This document shows positions 1 through 9,579 of a stretch of 64,000 nt of DNA, in pieces (positions within the stretch are counted from its first letter, which is position 1; each line of letters opens with the position of its first letter). Origin of the DNA: Deltaproteobacteria bacterium UBA5329 (GTDB lineage Bacteria > Desulfobacterota > Syntrophorhabdia > Syntrophorhabdales > Syntrophorhabdaceae); assembly GCA_002408185.1 (NCBI GenBank), contig DHQV01000023.1:38881-102880 (forward strand), in the 5' to 3' direction. The notes beneath the pieces are model-generated. The model was given only the letters and a program-made list of their open reading frames with translations. It did not search any database and had not been told where the DNA came from. Position numbers and translations under genes: made by a program.

Positions 1-164
1 TGTTCGACCATATTGGGCTCGAGCGGACGGCGGAAACGATACGCCGGGGCGTTGAAAGGACAATTCAGGAAGGGGTTGTGACATATGACCTGGCGCGCCA
101 GATTGAAGGCGTGAAGCCGGTACGGTGTTCCGAGTTCGGTGCTGCGGTGTTAAAGCGGCTGTAG
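1..164 (+). CDS. Isocitrate/isopropylmalate dehydrogenase family protein, C-terminal end (partial)
   Basis: Only the last 53 codons are inside the window; the gene runs in from the left edge and ends at a TAG at 162-164. The translation contains DHIG followed by an amphipathic helix, a VTYDL segment and a short tail. This is the usual C-terminal layout of NAD(P)-dependent beta-decarboxylating dehydrogenases (isocitrate, isopropylmalate or homoisocitrate). Which substrate it uses cannot be told from this piece. A complete paralogue lies at 57721-58785. prfB follows 38 bases downstream on the same strand. Confidence 0.7.
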   Translation, partial: FDHIGLERTAETIRRGVERTIQEGVVTYDLARQIEGVKPVRCSEFGAAVLKRL

Positions 165-202
165 GCCTGAAGTGCCTTAATTGATACAGGGAAGGAAACG
201 TT

Positions 203-1322
203 ATGTTAGACGAAATCAAAGCAAAAATAGACCAGCTCGATAGTCGCATCGCGTCGCTGCGAGGTTATCTTTGACCTACCGAAACTTCAGGAGCAACGCG
301 CCGCACTCGACAAACAGATGGCAGAGCCACGCTTCTGGGATGATCAGGAGAAGGCTCAGAAGGTCCTTAAGGAACGTTCGCGCGTCGATGAAGAAATAAA
401 GTCCTGGCTGGAAAAGGAAGAGGAACTCGAGGAGATCCATATTCTTGCCGATTTCATCCGGGAAACGGAGGATTCCGCCGATGTTGAGGAACTGACAGCA
501 CGGGTCAGCTCGCTTGATGAATCTCTAGGGTCATACGAGATCGAAAGGATGCTTGCCGGGGAAGTTGACGATAACAATGCCATCATTTTCATTAACTCCG
601 GGGCGGGCGGTACGGAGGCTCAGGATTGGGCTGAAATGCTTTTCAGGATGTATCTGAAGTGGGCGGAAAAGAAAGGTTTCGAGACCCAGGTTGTCGACCT
701 TCTGCCCGGCGAGGAGGCCGGGGTCAAGAATGTCACCTTTATCGTATCGGGAAAGTACGCTTATGGCTACCTCAAATGCGAGAATGGGATTCATCGCCTT
801 GTTCGGGTTTCGCCGTATGATGCAAATAATCGCCGGCATACATCGTTTGCATCCGTCTATGCGTATCCCGATATATCCGAGGATATAGAGATCGATATCC
901 GGGACGAGGACCTCAGGATAGACACGTACCGGTCAAGTGGTCCGGGTGGCCAACATGTCAACAGGACCGATTCGGCTGTAAGGATCACACATCTCCCGAC
1001 CGGGATAGTCGTGCAGTGCCAGAACGAGCGTTCCCAACATAAGAACAAGGCGATGGCCATGGCTATCCTGAAATCACGGATCTACCAGTTGGAAAAGAAA
1101 AAACAGGATGAAAAAATTGATTCTCTGAACAAGGAGAAGAAGGATATAGCGTGGGGGAGCCAGATCCGCTCATACATCCTTCATCCCTATCGGCTCATCA
1201 AAGACCATCGTACAAAACATGAAGAGCACAATGCCGATGCAGTGCTCGACGGGGACATCGATGCCTTCATAAAAGAATACCTTTTGTACTTGACTTTCGA
1301 GCAGAAAAGGAAGGATAATTAG
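203..1322 (+). CDS. prfB: Peptide chain release factor 2, with programmed +1 frameshift
   Basis: Release factor 2 ends translation at UGA and UAA codons. Translation starts at ATG 203 and reads 23 codons to CTT at 269-271, followed by an in-frame TGA at 272-274. A +1 shift at CTT-TGA-C continues into the frame that ends at 1322, giving 372 residues. A GAGG element three bases before CTT matches the internal Shine-Dalgarno stimulator of this autoregulatory site. The peptidyl-hydrolysis GGQ motif is at residues 248-250 in the context SGPGGQHVNRT. The stop-codon recognition tripeptide, normally SPF in RF2, reads SPY here (residues 203-205, bases 810-818). RF2 scarcity should favour frameshifting and so restore its own level, as in E. 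coli. Confidence 0.97.
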
Positions 1323-1328
1323 GTAGAT

Positions 1329-1583
1329 ATGGAAATTTTTAGCATAAATAAAGAGATAATTAACGTAAACCGCATAGAAGAACTGGAAGAAAAGATCGAC
1401 AGGCTCATTGATACCTTTCGTCTCATGAAGGAAGAAAATGAGAGGCTGAAAACCGAAATTGAAACAATGCGTAATAATGACAGAGAGTTAGAAGGTAAAA
1501 TTTCGGAAATCCGGGGCGAGCGGGAATTACTCATCGAAAAAGTTCAAAAGATACTCGAGAAAGTCGAAAAAGTAGAGATCTAG
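1329..1583 (+). CDS. Small coiled-coil protein, ZapB-like
   Basis: An 84-residue protein that is almost entirely heptad coiled coil from about residue 15 on, rich in Glu, Lys and Leu. AGGTAG lies just upstream of the ATG. The gene sits six bases after prfB and eleven bases before zapA. Short coiled-coil proteins directly before zapA are often annotated as cell-division protein ZapB, which bundles and cooperates with ZapA at the FtsZ ring. Coiled-coil composition alone is weak evidence of homology, so the ZapB assignment rests mainly on size and position. Confidence 0.65.
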   Translation: MEIFSINKEIINVNRIEELEEKIDRLIDTFRLMKEENERLKTEIETMRNNDRELEGKISEIRGERELLIEKVQKILEKVEKVEI

Positions 1584-1594
1584 GGGTATTCGGC

Positions 1595-1894
1595 ATGGAG
1601 AAGAAGGTTGAAGTAACCATTCTGAAACAGTCTTTTACTTTTGTGGGCGAGGACGAAGAGAGGATCCGGCGCGATGCACATTATGTCGCGGACAGGATCG
1701 ACCGCGTTGTGAACCGGTATGGGATAGTCAACACGCTGAATGCTGTCATTATGGCCATGATGGAACTGGCAGACGAATACCTCGAGATGAAAGATCAGGT
1801 AGAAAAAGTGGATGGAAGGACGCTTCGGCTTATTAAAAAGTTCGAAGATATTGAAAACATAGATGTTCCCTGCGGTGTTCGTGATAGGCGGTAG
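1595..1894 (+). CDS. zapA: Cell division protein ZapA
   Basis: A 99-residue protein with the ZapA pattern: a short beta-rich N-terminus (VEVTILKQSFTF), then a helix containing YVADRIDRVV, and a long C-terminal coiled coil. ZapA binds FtsZ and cross-links filaments at midcell. It follows the ZapB-like gene with an eleven-base gap. Its last ten or so codons overlap the 5' strand of the predicted 6S RNA at 1866-2038. A zapA-6S RNA neighbourhood is widespread in proteobacteria, which supports both calls. Confidence 0.88.
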   Translation: MEKKVEVTILKQSFTFVGEDEERIRRDAHYVADRIDRVVNRYGIVNTLNAVIMAMMELADEYLEMKDQVEKVDGRTLRLIKKFEDIENIDVPCGVRDRR

Positions 1895-2038
1895 GCTGTG
1901 AGCCAACACCTCAGCACCGGGAGCCGTTCCCTGTTGTTGTGTGCATGCTCACCTCGAGTGAGAAGCCTGATGCAACATAACGGCACCCACGTGAAAACGA
2001 GGTTCAAGACATATCGTCTACACGGCATTCGCGGGGCT
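1866..2038 (+). ncRNA. ssrS: 6S RNA (SsrS)
   Basis: 6S RNA mimics an open promoter and sequesters sigma70 RNA polymerase. The segment GTGCATGCTCACCTCGAGTG, followed by AGAAGCCT, matches the conserved apical region of proteobacterial 6S RNA. CTCAC and GTGAG close a CTCGA loop, and GTTGTGTGCAT pairs imperfectly with ATGCAACATAAC just outside it. The outer helix is formed by CCCTGCG at 1868-1874 and CGCGGGG at 2030-2036, extended by GTGT with ACAC. The length of about 173 bases is in the usual range. Its position directly after zapA is the classic one. The ends are approximate, and the 5' side overlaps the zapA coding end. Confidence 0.82.
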
Positions 2039-2214
2039 AATTTTAAGGGGTATTGCTTAAGGAAACAGAGGTCGCTGATATAGATTACTTCAAGCCATCT
2101 TGGAGGGATTCGGATATAGATGTAGAAAAAAGATGTAAAAGTTACTGTTTAATCCTCTTTATTTCCTTGTAATTGCACCCCCTTAATAATATTAAGATAG
2201 ATTAGGGGGTTTCT

Positions 2215-3771
2215 TTGATTACTACTATTGTTGTAGGTGTTATAGCTTTTGTTGTAGCCCTCTTCATTGGATTCTTTCTTACAAAACTCATTCATCAGAA
2301 AAAAGTTGGCGAGTACGACAAGATAGGGAAGAAGATCCTCGACGATGCCAAGAAAGAGGCGGACGTCCTTATACGCGAATCGTCCATCCAGGCAAAGGAC
2401 ATAGTCCTTCAGGCCCGCAATGAGATCGAACAGGAAGTGAAAGCCCGCAAGATCGAGATGCAGAACACGGAGCGAAGGCTTTCCCAGAAGGAACTGAACA
2501 TAGACAAGAAGCTTGAAACGCTTGATAAGAAGGAAGAAGAGCTCGCCCGCAAAGACCGGGAGGTTTCCAATAAGAACAACCAGCTCGAATCCAAACTCAG
2601 GGAACAGGACAGCCTCCTTGCGCGTTCCCGTCAAGAACTTGAAAAGATATCTGGCATGACGGGAGAAGAGGCCAAGAAGATGCTCATTCAGGGTATGGAA
2701 CAGGAAGCCCGCTTCGAATCGATGAAAATGATCAAAAAGATCGAAGAAGAGGCAAAGGAAAAGGCTGATAAGAAAGCAAAGGAAATAATCGCATTTGCTA
2801 TCCAGCGGTATGCGGGTGAATACGTCGGGGAGGACACGGTTTCGGTTGTGCCGCTTCCTAACGAAGAGATGAAGGGCCGGATCATAGGAAGGGAAGGACG
2901 CAACATACGCGCGTTGGAGGCCGCCACTGGCGTTGATATCATCATCGACGACACACCGGAAGAGGTTATCCTCTCCTGTTTCAATCCGGTCCGCAGGGAG
3001 GTCGCACGCATCGCGATCGCCAAGCTGATCAGCGACGGCAGGATACACCCCGCCAGAATAGAGGAGATAGTGTCCAAGGTTGCCGAGGAGATGGAAGAAA
3101 AGATAAAAGAGGCCGGCGAACAGGCTGTATTTGACCTCGGTGTCCACAATGTTCACCCGGAACTGGTGAAACTTCTCGGAAGGTTGAAATTCCGCAGCAG
3201 CTACGCACAGAACATCTATCAGCATTCGCTGGAAGTGGCTTTTATATGCGGCGCCATCGCTTCGGAGCTGAAAATAAGCGTAAAGGAAGCCAAAAGAGCA
3301 GGCCTTCTCCATGATATCGGCAAAGCCGTCGATCATGAGGTCGAAGGCTCCCATGCCACAATAGGTGCGGACCTTGCCCGAAAGTACGGCGAGAATGAGG
3401 AGATCATCCACGCAATCCTTGCACATCATGAAGATGTCGAAGTCAAGACCCTTCTTGACGTCATCGTTCAGGCTGCCGATGCACTTTCCGGAGCGAGGCC
3501 CGGGGCCCGCCGGGAAATGCTTGAAACTTATATCAAACGTCTTCAGGAACTGGAAAAGATCGCAAATGCATTTCAAGGCGTCGAAAAATCGTATGCTATC
3601 CAGGCAGGCCGCGAGATCCGCATTGTCGTCAACAGCGAAAAGATAAATGACGAGAACATCATCATGATGTCCAAGGACATAGCCAAGAAGATCGAGACCG
3701 ATCTGAGTTATCCGGGTCAGATCAAAGTCGTCGTAATCAGGGAGACACGCTCAGTCGAATATGCCAAATGA
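2215..3771 (+). CDS. rny: Ribonuclease Y
   Basis: A 518-residue membrane-anchored endoribonuclease that starts mRNA decay. Residues 3-24 form one transmembrane helix, followed by a long charged coiled coil to about residue 200. A KH domain follows (IGREGRNIR near residue 224), then an HD domain with the metal-binding HD pair at residues 366-367 (LLHDIGKAV). The start is a TTG at 2215, placed by an AGGGGG ribosome site at 2204-2209 and by the need to include the N-terminal helix. It overlaps ymdB by eleven bases. The rny-ymdB pairing is common in Firmicutes and several other phyla. Confidence 0.95.
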   Translation: MITTIVVGVIAFVVALFIGFFLTKLIHQKKVGEYDKIGKKILDDAKKEADVLIRESSIQAKDIVLQARNEIEQEVKARKIEMQNTERRLSQKELNIDKKLETLDKKEEELARKDREVSNKNNQLESKLREQDSLLARSRQELEKISGMTGEEAKKMLIQGMEQEARFESMKMIKKIEEEAKEKADKKAKEIIAFAIQRYAGEYVGEDTVSVVPLPNEEMKGRIIGREGRNIRALEAATGVDIIIDDTPEEVILSCFNPVRREVARIAIAKLISDGRIHPARIEEIVSKVAEEMEEKIKEAGEQAVFDLGVHNVHPELVKLLGRLKFRSSYAQNIYQHSLEVAFICGAIASELKISVKEAKRAGLLHDIGKAVDHEVEGSHATIGADLARKYGENEEIIHAILAHHEDVEVKTLLDVIVQAADALSGARPGARREMLETYIKRLQELEKIANAFQGVEKSYAIQAGREIRIVVNSEKINDENIIMMSKDIAKKIETDLSYPGQIKVVVIRETRSVEYAK

Positions 3772-4540
3772 TAGATTTACAGTGCTTTTCCTCGGCGATG
3801 TCATTGGAAAGCCGGGAAGAAAAGCGGTAGCTGAATATTTACAAAAGTCCCGGGCGGACTTTATCGTCATCAATGGTGAGAACCTGGCGGGCGGCATAGG
3901 CATAACTGGGCGTACTGCCGCAGAAATGCTTGCGCTCGGCATCGATGCGATAACCACAGGTAATCATGTCTGGAAGAAGAAAGAGGTGGCGACGTATCTC
4001 ATGGAAGAGCAGCGTGTTATCCGGCCGCTCAATTATCCGCGGGGAACACCCGGTTTCGGATATACCATTGCAAAGAAAAACGACCTGTCCCTGTGCGTGG
4101 CTAACATAGAGGGGCGCATTTTCATGAACTCCCTTGATTGCCCTTTTCGCGCAATGGAGGAATTTCTGGAAGAACAAAAACCGCAGATTCCCGTTATCGT
4201 CGATTTTCATGCGGAAGCAACGTCAGAAAAGGTGGCTATGGGATGGTATCTCGACGGCAAGGTGGCGGCGCTTTTAGGAACGCACACGCACGTGCAGACC
4301 TCGGATAACAGGGTGCTGCCGAAAGGTACCGGGTACATCACGGATGCAGGCATGACGGGACCGGTGGATTCGGTCATCGGGATGGATAAGAAGGGGGTCC
4401 TGCAGCGCTTCTATACGCAGATGCCGCAGAAATTCGAGGTGGGAAAAGATGACGTCGAGATCCAGGGGGTCTTGATAACCATTGACAGAAATGGAAGGCA
4501 TTGCCTCGATATCACAAGGGTTAAAGAAAAAATAACCTAG
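3761..4540 (+). CDS. ymdB: YmdB-family metallophosphoesterase
   Basis: A 259-residue protein of the YmdB/TIGR00282 family. Bacillus members are 2',3'-cyclic nucleotide phosphodiesterases that affect biofilm and motility choice. The metal-binding signatures are present: [11 protein letters not shown] at the N-terminus, [22 protein letters not shown] and [11 protein letters not shown]. The start overlaps the end of rny, so translation is probably coupled. The length is normal for the family. Confidence 0.92.
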   Translation: MPNDRFTVLFLGDVIGKPGRKAVAEYLQKSRADFIVINGENLAGGIGITGRTAAEMLALGIDAITTGNHVWKKKEVATYLMEEQRVIRPLNYPRGTPGFGYTIAKKNDLSLCVANIEGRIFMNSLDCPFRAMEEFLEEQKPQIPVIVDFHAEATSEKVAMGWYLDGKVAALLGTHTHVQTSDNRVLPKGTGYITDAGMTGPVDSVIGMDKKGVLQRFYTQMPQKFEVGKDDVEIQGVLITIDRNGRHCLDITRVKEKIT

Positions 4541-4581
4541 AGTATTTCAAGCGCAGTTCAATTCACATACATGGAGATATT

Positions 4582-5805
4582 ATGGGGATCGAAGAACAGG
4601 TTGCGGTAATAAAGCGCGGAGTGATTGACCTGATCAATGAAAAAGAACTCAGAGATAAGCTTGCCCGCTCTTTGGCCCGGAAGAAGCCATTGCGTGTCAA
4701 ATTGGGTATGGATCCGACAGCGCCCGATCTCCATTTAGGCCATACGGTTGTTCTGCAAAAACTCAAGCAGTTCCAAGAGCTTGGACATGTGGCCATCTTC
4801 CTTATCGGCGATTTCACCGGGATGATCGGTGATCCTACGGGCCGCAATGAAACCCGCCCCGCCCTGACGAGAGAAGAGATAATGGCCAACGCCGAGACCT
4901 ATAAGAAACAGGTCTTTAAGATCCTTGACCCCGACAGGACAGAGATCCGTTATAACAGTGAATGGTTTGAAAAGATAACCGCCGCGGACATGATCAGGTT
5001 GTGCGCTCAATATACGATGGCGCGCATAATGGAACGTGAGGATTTCAGGAACCGATTCCAGAACAATATGCCAATCAGCATTCACGAGTTTCTCTACCCG
5101 CTTGTTCAGGGATACGATTCCGTTGCACTCGAGGCCGACGTGGAACTTGGCGGTCACGATCAGATCTTCAACCTCTTCGTTGGACGGGACATTCAGAAGG
5201 CCTACGGCCAGGAATCCCAGGTACTCGTTACCGTACCCCTGCTCGAGGGGACTGACGGCATTAACAAAATGAGCAAAAGTTACGGAAATTACGTTGGTAT
5301 CGATGAGCCTCCCGGTGAGATGTTTGGCAAGCTCATGTCGATATCGGACGACCTCATGATCAAATACTATGAGCTTTTGAGCGATATTTCCCTTGATGGC
5401 CTCAATGCGCTGAAGACTGGCATTGCGGATGGCACTGTCCATCCGAAACAGGCGAAAGTGGACTTTGCCAGGGAGATCATTACCCGGTTTCATAATAAGA
5501 CGGCAGCCGATCAAGCCCATGAAAACTTCGAAAAGACTTTCAGGGACAAAGGCATACCCGACGATATTGAAACATGGTCGGTGCAAGACATGCCTGACAC
5601 AATCTCTGTCCCGCATCTCCTGAAGGAGTCGGGGATGGTTGCCACGACGTCCGAGGGCATGAGGATGCTCGACCAGGGCGGAGTCTCATTCGCCGATGCG
5701 ATGGGCGGGCAGTTTCAGAAGATATCCGGCAAGGAGATGGCCAAATCGGAATTGATCGGGAAGGTTATCAGAGTTGGCAAGAGGAAGTTCAAGAAGCTGG
5801 TATAG
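4582..5805 (+). CDS. tyrS: Tyrosyl-tRNA synthetase
   Basis: Class I aminoacyl-tRNA synthetase that charges tRNA-Tyr. The HIGH-type motif is HLGH at residues 51-54 and the KMSKS motif is at residues 229-233. The tyrosine-pocket segment [10 protein letters not shown] precedes the first motif. The last 60 or so residues form an S4-like RNA-binding domain, ending [13 protein letters not shown]. At 407 residues it fits the shorter TyrS class. GGAGAT precedes the ATG. It is the last gene of the run that starts at prfB. Confidence 0.96.
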   Translation: MGIEEQVAVIKRGVIDLINEKELRDKLARSLARKKPLRVKLGMDPTAPDLHLGHTVVLQKLKQFQELGHVAIFLIGDFTGMIGDPTGRNETRPALTREEIMANAETYKKQVFKILDPDRTEIRYNSEWFEKITAADMIRLCAQYTMARIMEREDFRNRFQNNMPISIHEFLYPLVQGYDSVALEADVELGGHDQIFNLFVGRDIQKAYGQESQVLVTVPLLEGTDGINKMSKSYGNYVGIDEPPGEMFGKLMSISDDLMIKYYELLSDISLDGLNALKTGIADGTVHPKQAKVDFAREIITRFHNKTAADQAHENFEKTFRDKGIPDDIETWSVQDMPDTISVPHLLKESGMVATTSEGMRMLDQGGVSFADAMGGQFQKISGKEMAKSELIGKVIRVGKRKFKKLV

Positions 5806-5911
5806 AGGAAAACGCAAGGCACAAGGCTTCTATCATTGTGACGTCATCTCTTTGCTCGAGTGCAGAACGGGAAAAATAGAGCCGCAATACCCGAAAATCG
5901 GCAAAAAAAAG

Positions 5912-5985
5912 CTCCCCGGGCAGGACTCGAACCTGCAACCTACTGGTTAACAGCCAGCCGCTACTGCCGATTGAGCTACCGAGGA
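5912..5985 (-). tRNA. tRNA-Asn (anticodon GTT)
   Basis: On the minus strand the acceptor strands TCCTCGG and CCGGGGA pair with one G-U, and the anticodon loop carries GTT between CTGG-type stems. The T arm reads GCAGG-TTCGAGT-CCTGC. CCA is not encoded: the discriminator G is followed by CTTTTTTTT, which can act as the termination tract (5903-5911). Confidence 0.93.
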
Positions 5986-6129
5986 GTGGAAGTTTAATTT
6001 AATATTTCAAATAGCATTTGTTCTCTTTCGAGCAACGGGATAAAATTAACTATAATTACCGCATAAAGTCAAGAGTAACTATCACATCAGGCTGTTCATC
6101 TGTGGCTTTTTGCTTGAATACCGAGTGTT

Positions 6130-6167
6130 TGGCATTTCGTGCCATTTCCCCTGGAATAAACTATTCC
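6130..6167. promoter_or_regulatory. Two adjacent dyads upstream of gapN
   Basis: TGGCA-TTTCG-TGCCA at 6130-6144 and GGAATA-AAC-TATTCC at 6153-6167 are perfect short palindromes nine bases apart, 45-80 bases before the gapN start. They could be operators or a leader structure. No cognate regulator gene is nearby. Confidence 0.35.
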
Positions 6168-6211
6168 GGCAATGGTACAATGCAAGGCACGTTTATGGAC
6201 AACAAGGGTGC

Positions 6212-7789
6212 ATGAAAGATATTTTCCCGTTTGAAAATGAAATACCCGCAGCAATGCTTGTAGGCATACCCGTTGCAAGCAAGAATTACCTCCGGAATGG
6301 CCGGGTCGATCACTGGCGTGGGCCTTTCAGGGAAGTACAGTCACCGATATTGGTCCGTACCTCGACAGGTCTTTCTCAAAAACGCATAGGGTATGTCCCG
6401 TCGATGGACGAAGAAGCTTCCCTGAATATCCTGCGCGAGGCCCGGGGCGCCTTCGATAATGGCACAGGGGAATGGATTGCCATGTCGACCGGTGAAAGGA
6501 TCGAGCGATTCAACGCATTTCTCGGAGTACTGGAGAGCGCCAGAGAAGAGATCGTGCGGCTGCTCCAGTGGGAGATAGGAAAGACGGCGCGTGAATCGCA
6601 AAATGAATTTGACCGGGCCGTGTCGTATGCGAGGTCCTGTTTTGAAAGGGCATCCGAATATACACAGGCGAAGGGCAGTATTATTGAAAAGAACGGTATT
6701 TCGGGAAGGCTTGAAAGAACACCGCGCGGGACTGTCCTTGTTATGGGCCCCTTCAACTATCCGCTTTTTGAGACAATGTCCGCCCTTGCGCCGGCACTGC
6801 TGTCGGGAAACACGGTCATAATCAAACCTCCGCGCCTTGGATGCCTCTTGTTTCAGCACATCCTCAAACCTATCGGCGATATATTTCCAAGGGGTGTGAT
6901 CAATTTTGTCTACGGTAACGGTAAGCGTATTATTCCACCCCTGATAGCGTCGGGCGGGATAGACGTATTCTACTTTATCGGCACCAGTTCGGTCGCTGCG
7001 TACCTTCACGGGCTCCATCCAAAGCCGCACCGGCTCACGTGTATTCTTGGTCTTGAGGCGAAGAACCCAGCCATAATACTCCCCGACGCCGATATTGAAA
7101 CGGCGGCCACGGAATGTGCAAAGGGTGCTTTGACATTCAATGGCCAGCGCTGTGCCGCACTGAAGATCTTTTTTGTGCATCGTTCCATTGCGGTTGAATT
7201 TAACGAGCGGCTGAAGCATCTCGTTGCAGCATTCAGATACGGGATGCCCTGGGAGGACAATGTAGTTATTACACCCCTTGCGGAGGGTGACCGTGCAGAG
7301 TATTTGTCGGGGCTGGTAGACGATGCACTGGAGCTTGGCGCTGATGTGATCAACGAGGGCGGAGGCGAATCGGCCGGGACCTTTTTCTGTCCTGCAGTGT
7401 TATATCCGGCATCCCTTAACATGCGTGTCTGCAGGGAAGAGCAGTTCGGCCCGGTTATGCCCATAGTTCCCTACGATACTATCGACCAACCGATACGCTA
7501 TATTACCGAGTCCAATTACGGCCAGCAGGCGAGCGTGTTCGGTCAGAACAGATCTTCCCTTGCACAGATGGTCAATTTTCTCGTACACCATGTCTCGCGT
7601 GTCAATATCAACTGCCAGTGCCAGCGAAGTCCCGATACCGTCCCCTTTACCGGGCGGAAGGATTCTGCGCAGGGAAGCCTTTCGATCTCAGAGGCGGTAG
7701 AAGCATTCACCGTCCCCACATTCATCGCCACAAAAACCGATAGTGGAGATATTGACGTGATATGCGACAGAACTAGTCGTAAGTCGTAA
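6212..7789 (+). CDS. gapN: NADP-dependent non-phosphorylating glyceraldehyde-3-phosphate dehydrogenase (GapN-like)
   Basis: A 525-residue aldehyde dehydrogenase superfamily enzyme. The catalytic cysteine is C314 in FNGQRCAALK, the context typical of GapN proteins. The C-terminal segment CQCQRSPDTVPFTGRKDS is also GapN-like, and GPFNYP and FIGTSS mark the cofactor-binding part. The usual ELGGK motif is replaced by GLEAKNP, which I believe occurs in a bacterial GapN subgroup. GapN oxidises glyceraldehyde 3-phosphate to 3-phosphoglycerate, making NADPH without ATP. The ATG at 6212 has an AAGGG just upstream; an upstream in-frame extension lacks a ribosome site and family similarity. The stop codon lies inside a heptamer repeat. 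Confidence 0.82.
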   Translation: MKDIFPFENEIPAAMLVGIPVASKNYLRNGRVDHWRGPFREVQSPILVRTSTGLSQKRIGYVPSMDEEASLNILREARGAFDNGTGEWIAMSTGERIERFNAFLGVLESAREEIVRLLQWEIGKTARESQNEFDRAVSYARSCFERASEYTQAKGSIIEKNGISGRLERTPRGTVLVMGPFNYPLFETMSALAPALLSGNTVIIKPPRLGCLLFQHILKPIGDIFPRGVINFVYGNGKRIIPPLIASGGIDVFYFIGTSSVAAYLHGLHPKPHRLTCILGLEAKNPAIILPDADIETAATECAKGALTFNGQRCAALKIFFVHRSIAVEFNERLKHLVAAFRYGMPWEDNVVITPLAEGDRAEYLSGLVDDALELGADVINEGGGESAGTFFCPAVLYPASLNMRVCREEQFGPVMPIVPYDTIDQPIRYITESNYGQQASVFGQNRSSLAQMVNFLVHHVSRVNINCQCQRSPDTVPFTGRKDSAQGSLSISEAVEAFTVPTFIATKTDSGDIDVICDRTSRKS

Positions 7790-7845
7790 AGAGTTAAAAA
7801 CAAAATATTCTAAAAAGGATCGGTTTTTACACCTTACGACTTACG
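7778..7845. repeat. Inverted pair of CGTAAGT-type heptamer repeats
   Basis: CGTAAGTCGTAA at 7778-7789 and its exact complement TTACGACTTACG at 7834-7845 flank a 44-base AT-rich loop between the convergent gapN and ald genes. The unit is the 7-mer CGTAAGT. The gapN stop TAA is inside the left arm. A GGGCC-TTTCA-GGCCC hairpin (7845-7859) continues across the ald stop. The same heptamer recurs at 16970-17039. It may act as a two-way terminator. Confidence 0.75.
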
Positions 7846-7851
7846 GGCCTT

Positions 7852-8961
7852 TCAGGCCCTGTTCCACGATTTCCATTTCATCTTGAAGACCTCGGCCACT
7901 GCCGGGTGTGTTATTGCGCCGCGCCTCATATTGATGCCTGACGCGATCGTAAGATTGGCTTCTGCCGCTTTCTTGATGCCGGTGGATGCAATGGCTCGAA
8001 TATAGGGCAATGTGGCGTTCGTAAGGGCAAATGTCGCAGTTCTGGGAACAGATGCCGGCATGTTGGGGATCGCATAGTGAATAACATCGTAAAGCTTATA
8101 GGTGGGCTCACCATGAGATGTTGGCCGTATGGTCTCAACCGAACCACCCTGATCAATGGACACATCCACTATTACCGACCCCGGCTTCATGCGTGAAACC
8201 ATCTTCTCGGTGACAACGACGGGCGCGCGGGCCCCCGGGACTAGGACCGCGCCGATAACGACGTCGGCATATTGAACGGCCTTTTGTATTGAATAGCCTG
8301 TTGAATATATACTGGTTACACAGCCGCGCATTATATCCTGGACGTAGCGCAGCCTATCATGAGAGATGTCGAGGACCGTAACGTGCGCCCCGAGCCCGGA
8401 CGCTATCTGGGCCGCATTTAGCCCAACTACGCCACAACCGATTATGACCACGTCTGCCGGGGCGACGCCCGGCACCCCGCTTAAAAGGACGCCACGTCCG
8501 CCATGGTCGGACTCGAGGAAACGCATAGCGACCTGTACCGCGATACGCCCGGCAACTTCACTCATGGGAATAAGAAGGGGGAGCTTTCCGTCCTTATCCT
8601 CCATGGTTTCGTAAGCTATTCCGGTAATTCTCCGTTTTAACAGACCTTTTGTGAGTTTTTCCGATGAGGCAAGATGGAGATATGTAAAAAGGACCTGTCC
8701 ATCCTGCAAAAGGGGCCACTCGGTCTCGAGAGGCTCCTTTACTTTTACGATCATATCGGACCGGGCGAAAATGGCGCGCCTGTCTTCGACGATCTCTGCA
8801 CCTTCCCGTGCATATTCCTCATCTGCCAGGCCGCTTCCGACCCCTGCGCTTTGCTCGACAAGTACATCATGGCCATCTAAAACAAGGGCATGGACACCGG
8901 CAGGCGTCATAGAAATCCTGTTCTCGCCTTCTTTTATCTCTTTTGGAATGCCTATGATCAT
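7852..8961 (-). CDS. ald: Alanine dehydrogenase
   Basis: NAD-dependent enzyme that interconverts L-alanine and pyruvate plus ammonia. The 369-residue product begins with the family signature MIIGIPKEIKEGENR and has the substrate and catalytic segments VKVKEPL and YLHLA. The Rossmann motif follows in VVIIGCGVVGLNAA. GGAGGAATA lies directly before the ATG at 8961, which rules out a longer in-frame start. It could take up amino nitrogen or work in the alanine-oxidation direction in a fermenting or syntrophic cell. Confidence 0.95.
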   Translation of the reverse strand: MIIGIPKEIKEGENRISMTPAGVHALVLDGHDVLVEQSAGVGSGLADEEYAREGAEIVEDRRAIFARSDMIVKVKEPLETEWPLLQDGQVLFTYLHLASSEKLTKGLLKRRITGIAYETMEDKDGKLPLLIPMSEVAGRIAVQVAMRFLESDHGGRGVLLSGVPGVAPADVVIIGCGVVGLNAAQIASGLGAHVTVLDISHDRLRYVQDIMRGCVTSIYSTGYSIQKAVQYADVVIGAVLVPGARAPVVVTEKMVSRMKPGSVIVDVSIDQGGSVETIRPTSHGEPTYKLYDVIHYAIPNMPASVPRTATFALTNATLPYIRAIASTGIKKAAEANLTIASGINMRRGAITHPAVAEVFKMKWKSWNRA

Positions 8962-8998
8962 TATTCCTCCATTGCAGTGATCCCCATTTCTGATACGA

Positions 8999-9514
8999 TC
9001 ATGCGGATGTCCTGGTAAACCGCCATTTGCAGAATGCATCATCCGGGTGTTTATCGGGCGGGGCAAAAAGACATTCGACCCTGATCGAAGGATCGACCGC
9101 CCGTGCTATACTTTCAAACTCCCCTTTATGCATATGCTTGCACACAAATTCTTCCAGTCCGCGCCGTAAGCGCGCCTCCTGGGTGGGACAATGCGGTATG
9201 GTCACGATAAGTTCATCGCCTCTGTCTTCAAATTCATAATCGACAATTATGGTCCACGGAAACAGTTTTAAGACCTTAAGAAAACCCTCGAGCCCTTTTT
9301 CAGGGATATCGAAACGCTGCAATAGATTTTGTGCACCCATCTCGGGCACGCGCGACCAGACCCTTTCGTTGATCCTCTCCGCCTGCTCCTGACCGTACAT
9401 ATCGTTGACATAGATAAACCAGAAGGCATCCACAACACGATAATGCCATAGGAGAAAACCCAGATAATTGCGGAGCTGGTCTTCATTCATGGTTTCAAAG
9501 ACGGATAGATTCAT
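8999..9514 (-). CDS. DUF6125-like protein
   Basis: A 171-residue soluble protein with no signal or membrane segment. The C-terminal half has regularly placed cysteines (HCPTQ, EFVCKHMH, VECLFAPP, DDAFCKW). This resembles the DUF6125 family and, more remotely, L-2-amino-thiazoline-4-carboxylate hydrolase-like proteins; the assignment is from memory of the motif order. No function is established. AAGGAGGAC precedes the ATG. It lies upstream of ald on the same strand with a 37-base gap, so the two may be cotranscribed. Confidence 0.7.
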   Translation of the reverse strand: MNLSVFETMNEDQLRNYLGFLLWHYRVVDAFWFIYVNDMYGQEQAERINERVWSRVPEMGAQNLLQRFDIPEKGLEGFLKVLKLFPWTIIVDYEFEDRGDELIVTIPHCPTQEARLRRGLEEFVCKHMHKGEFESIARAVDPSIRVECLFAPPDKHPDDAFCKWRFTRTSA

Positions 9515-9579
9515 CGGGTCCTCCTTATTTAGTGGATGCTCATCATAATTTATTGTAAATTAGTGCACCTGAAAACACA

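Noticed and set aside
272..274. prfB in-frame TGA as a sequencing error or pseudogene
   Set aside because: Context CTT-TGA-C with an upstream GAGG is the known RF2 programmed frameshift site.
1898..2083. 61-codon ORF after zapA
   Set aside because: It lies almost wholly inside the predicted 6S RNA, which explains the conserved bases better than a protein.
2149..3576. 475-codon open frame opposite rny
   Set aside because: It is antisense to a full-length, motif-complete RNase Y gene, lacks a ribosome site, and its translation shows no family pattern.
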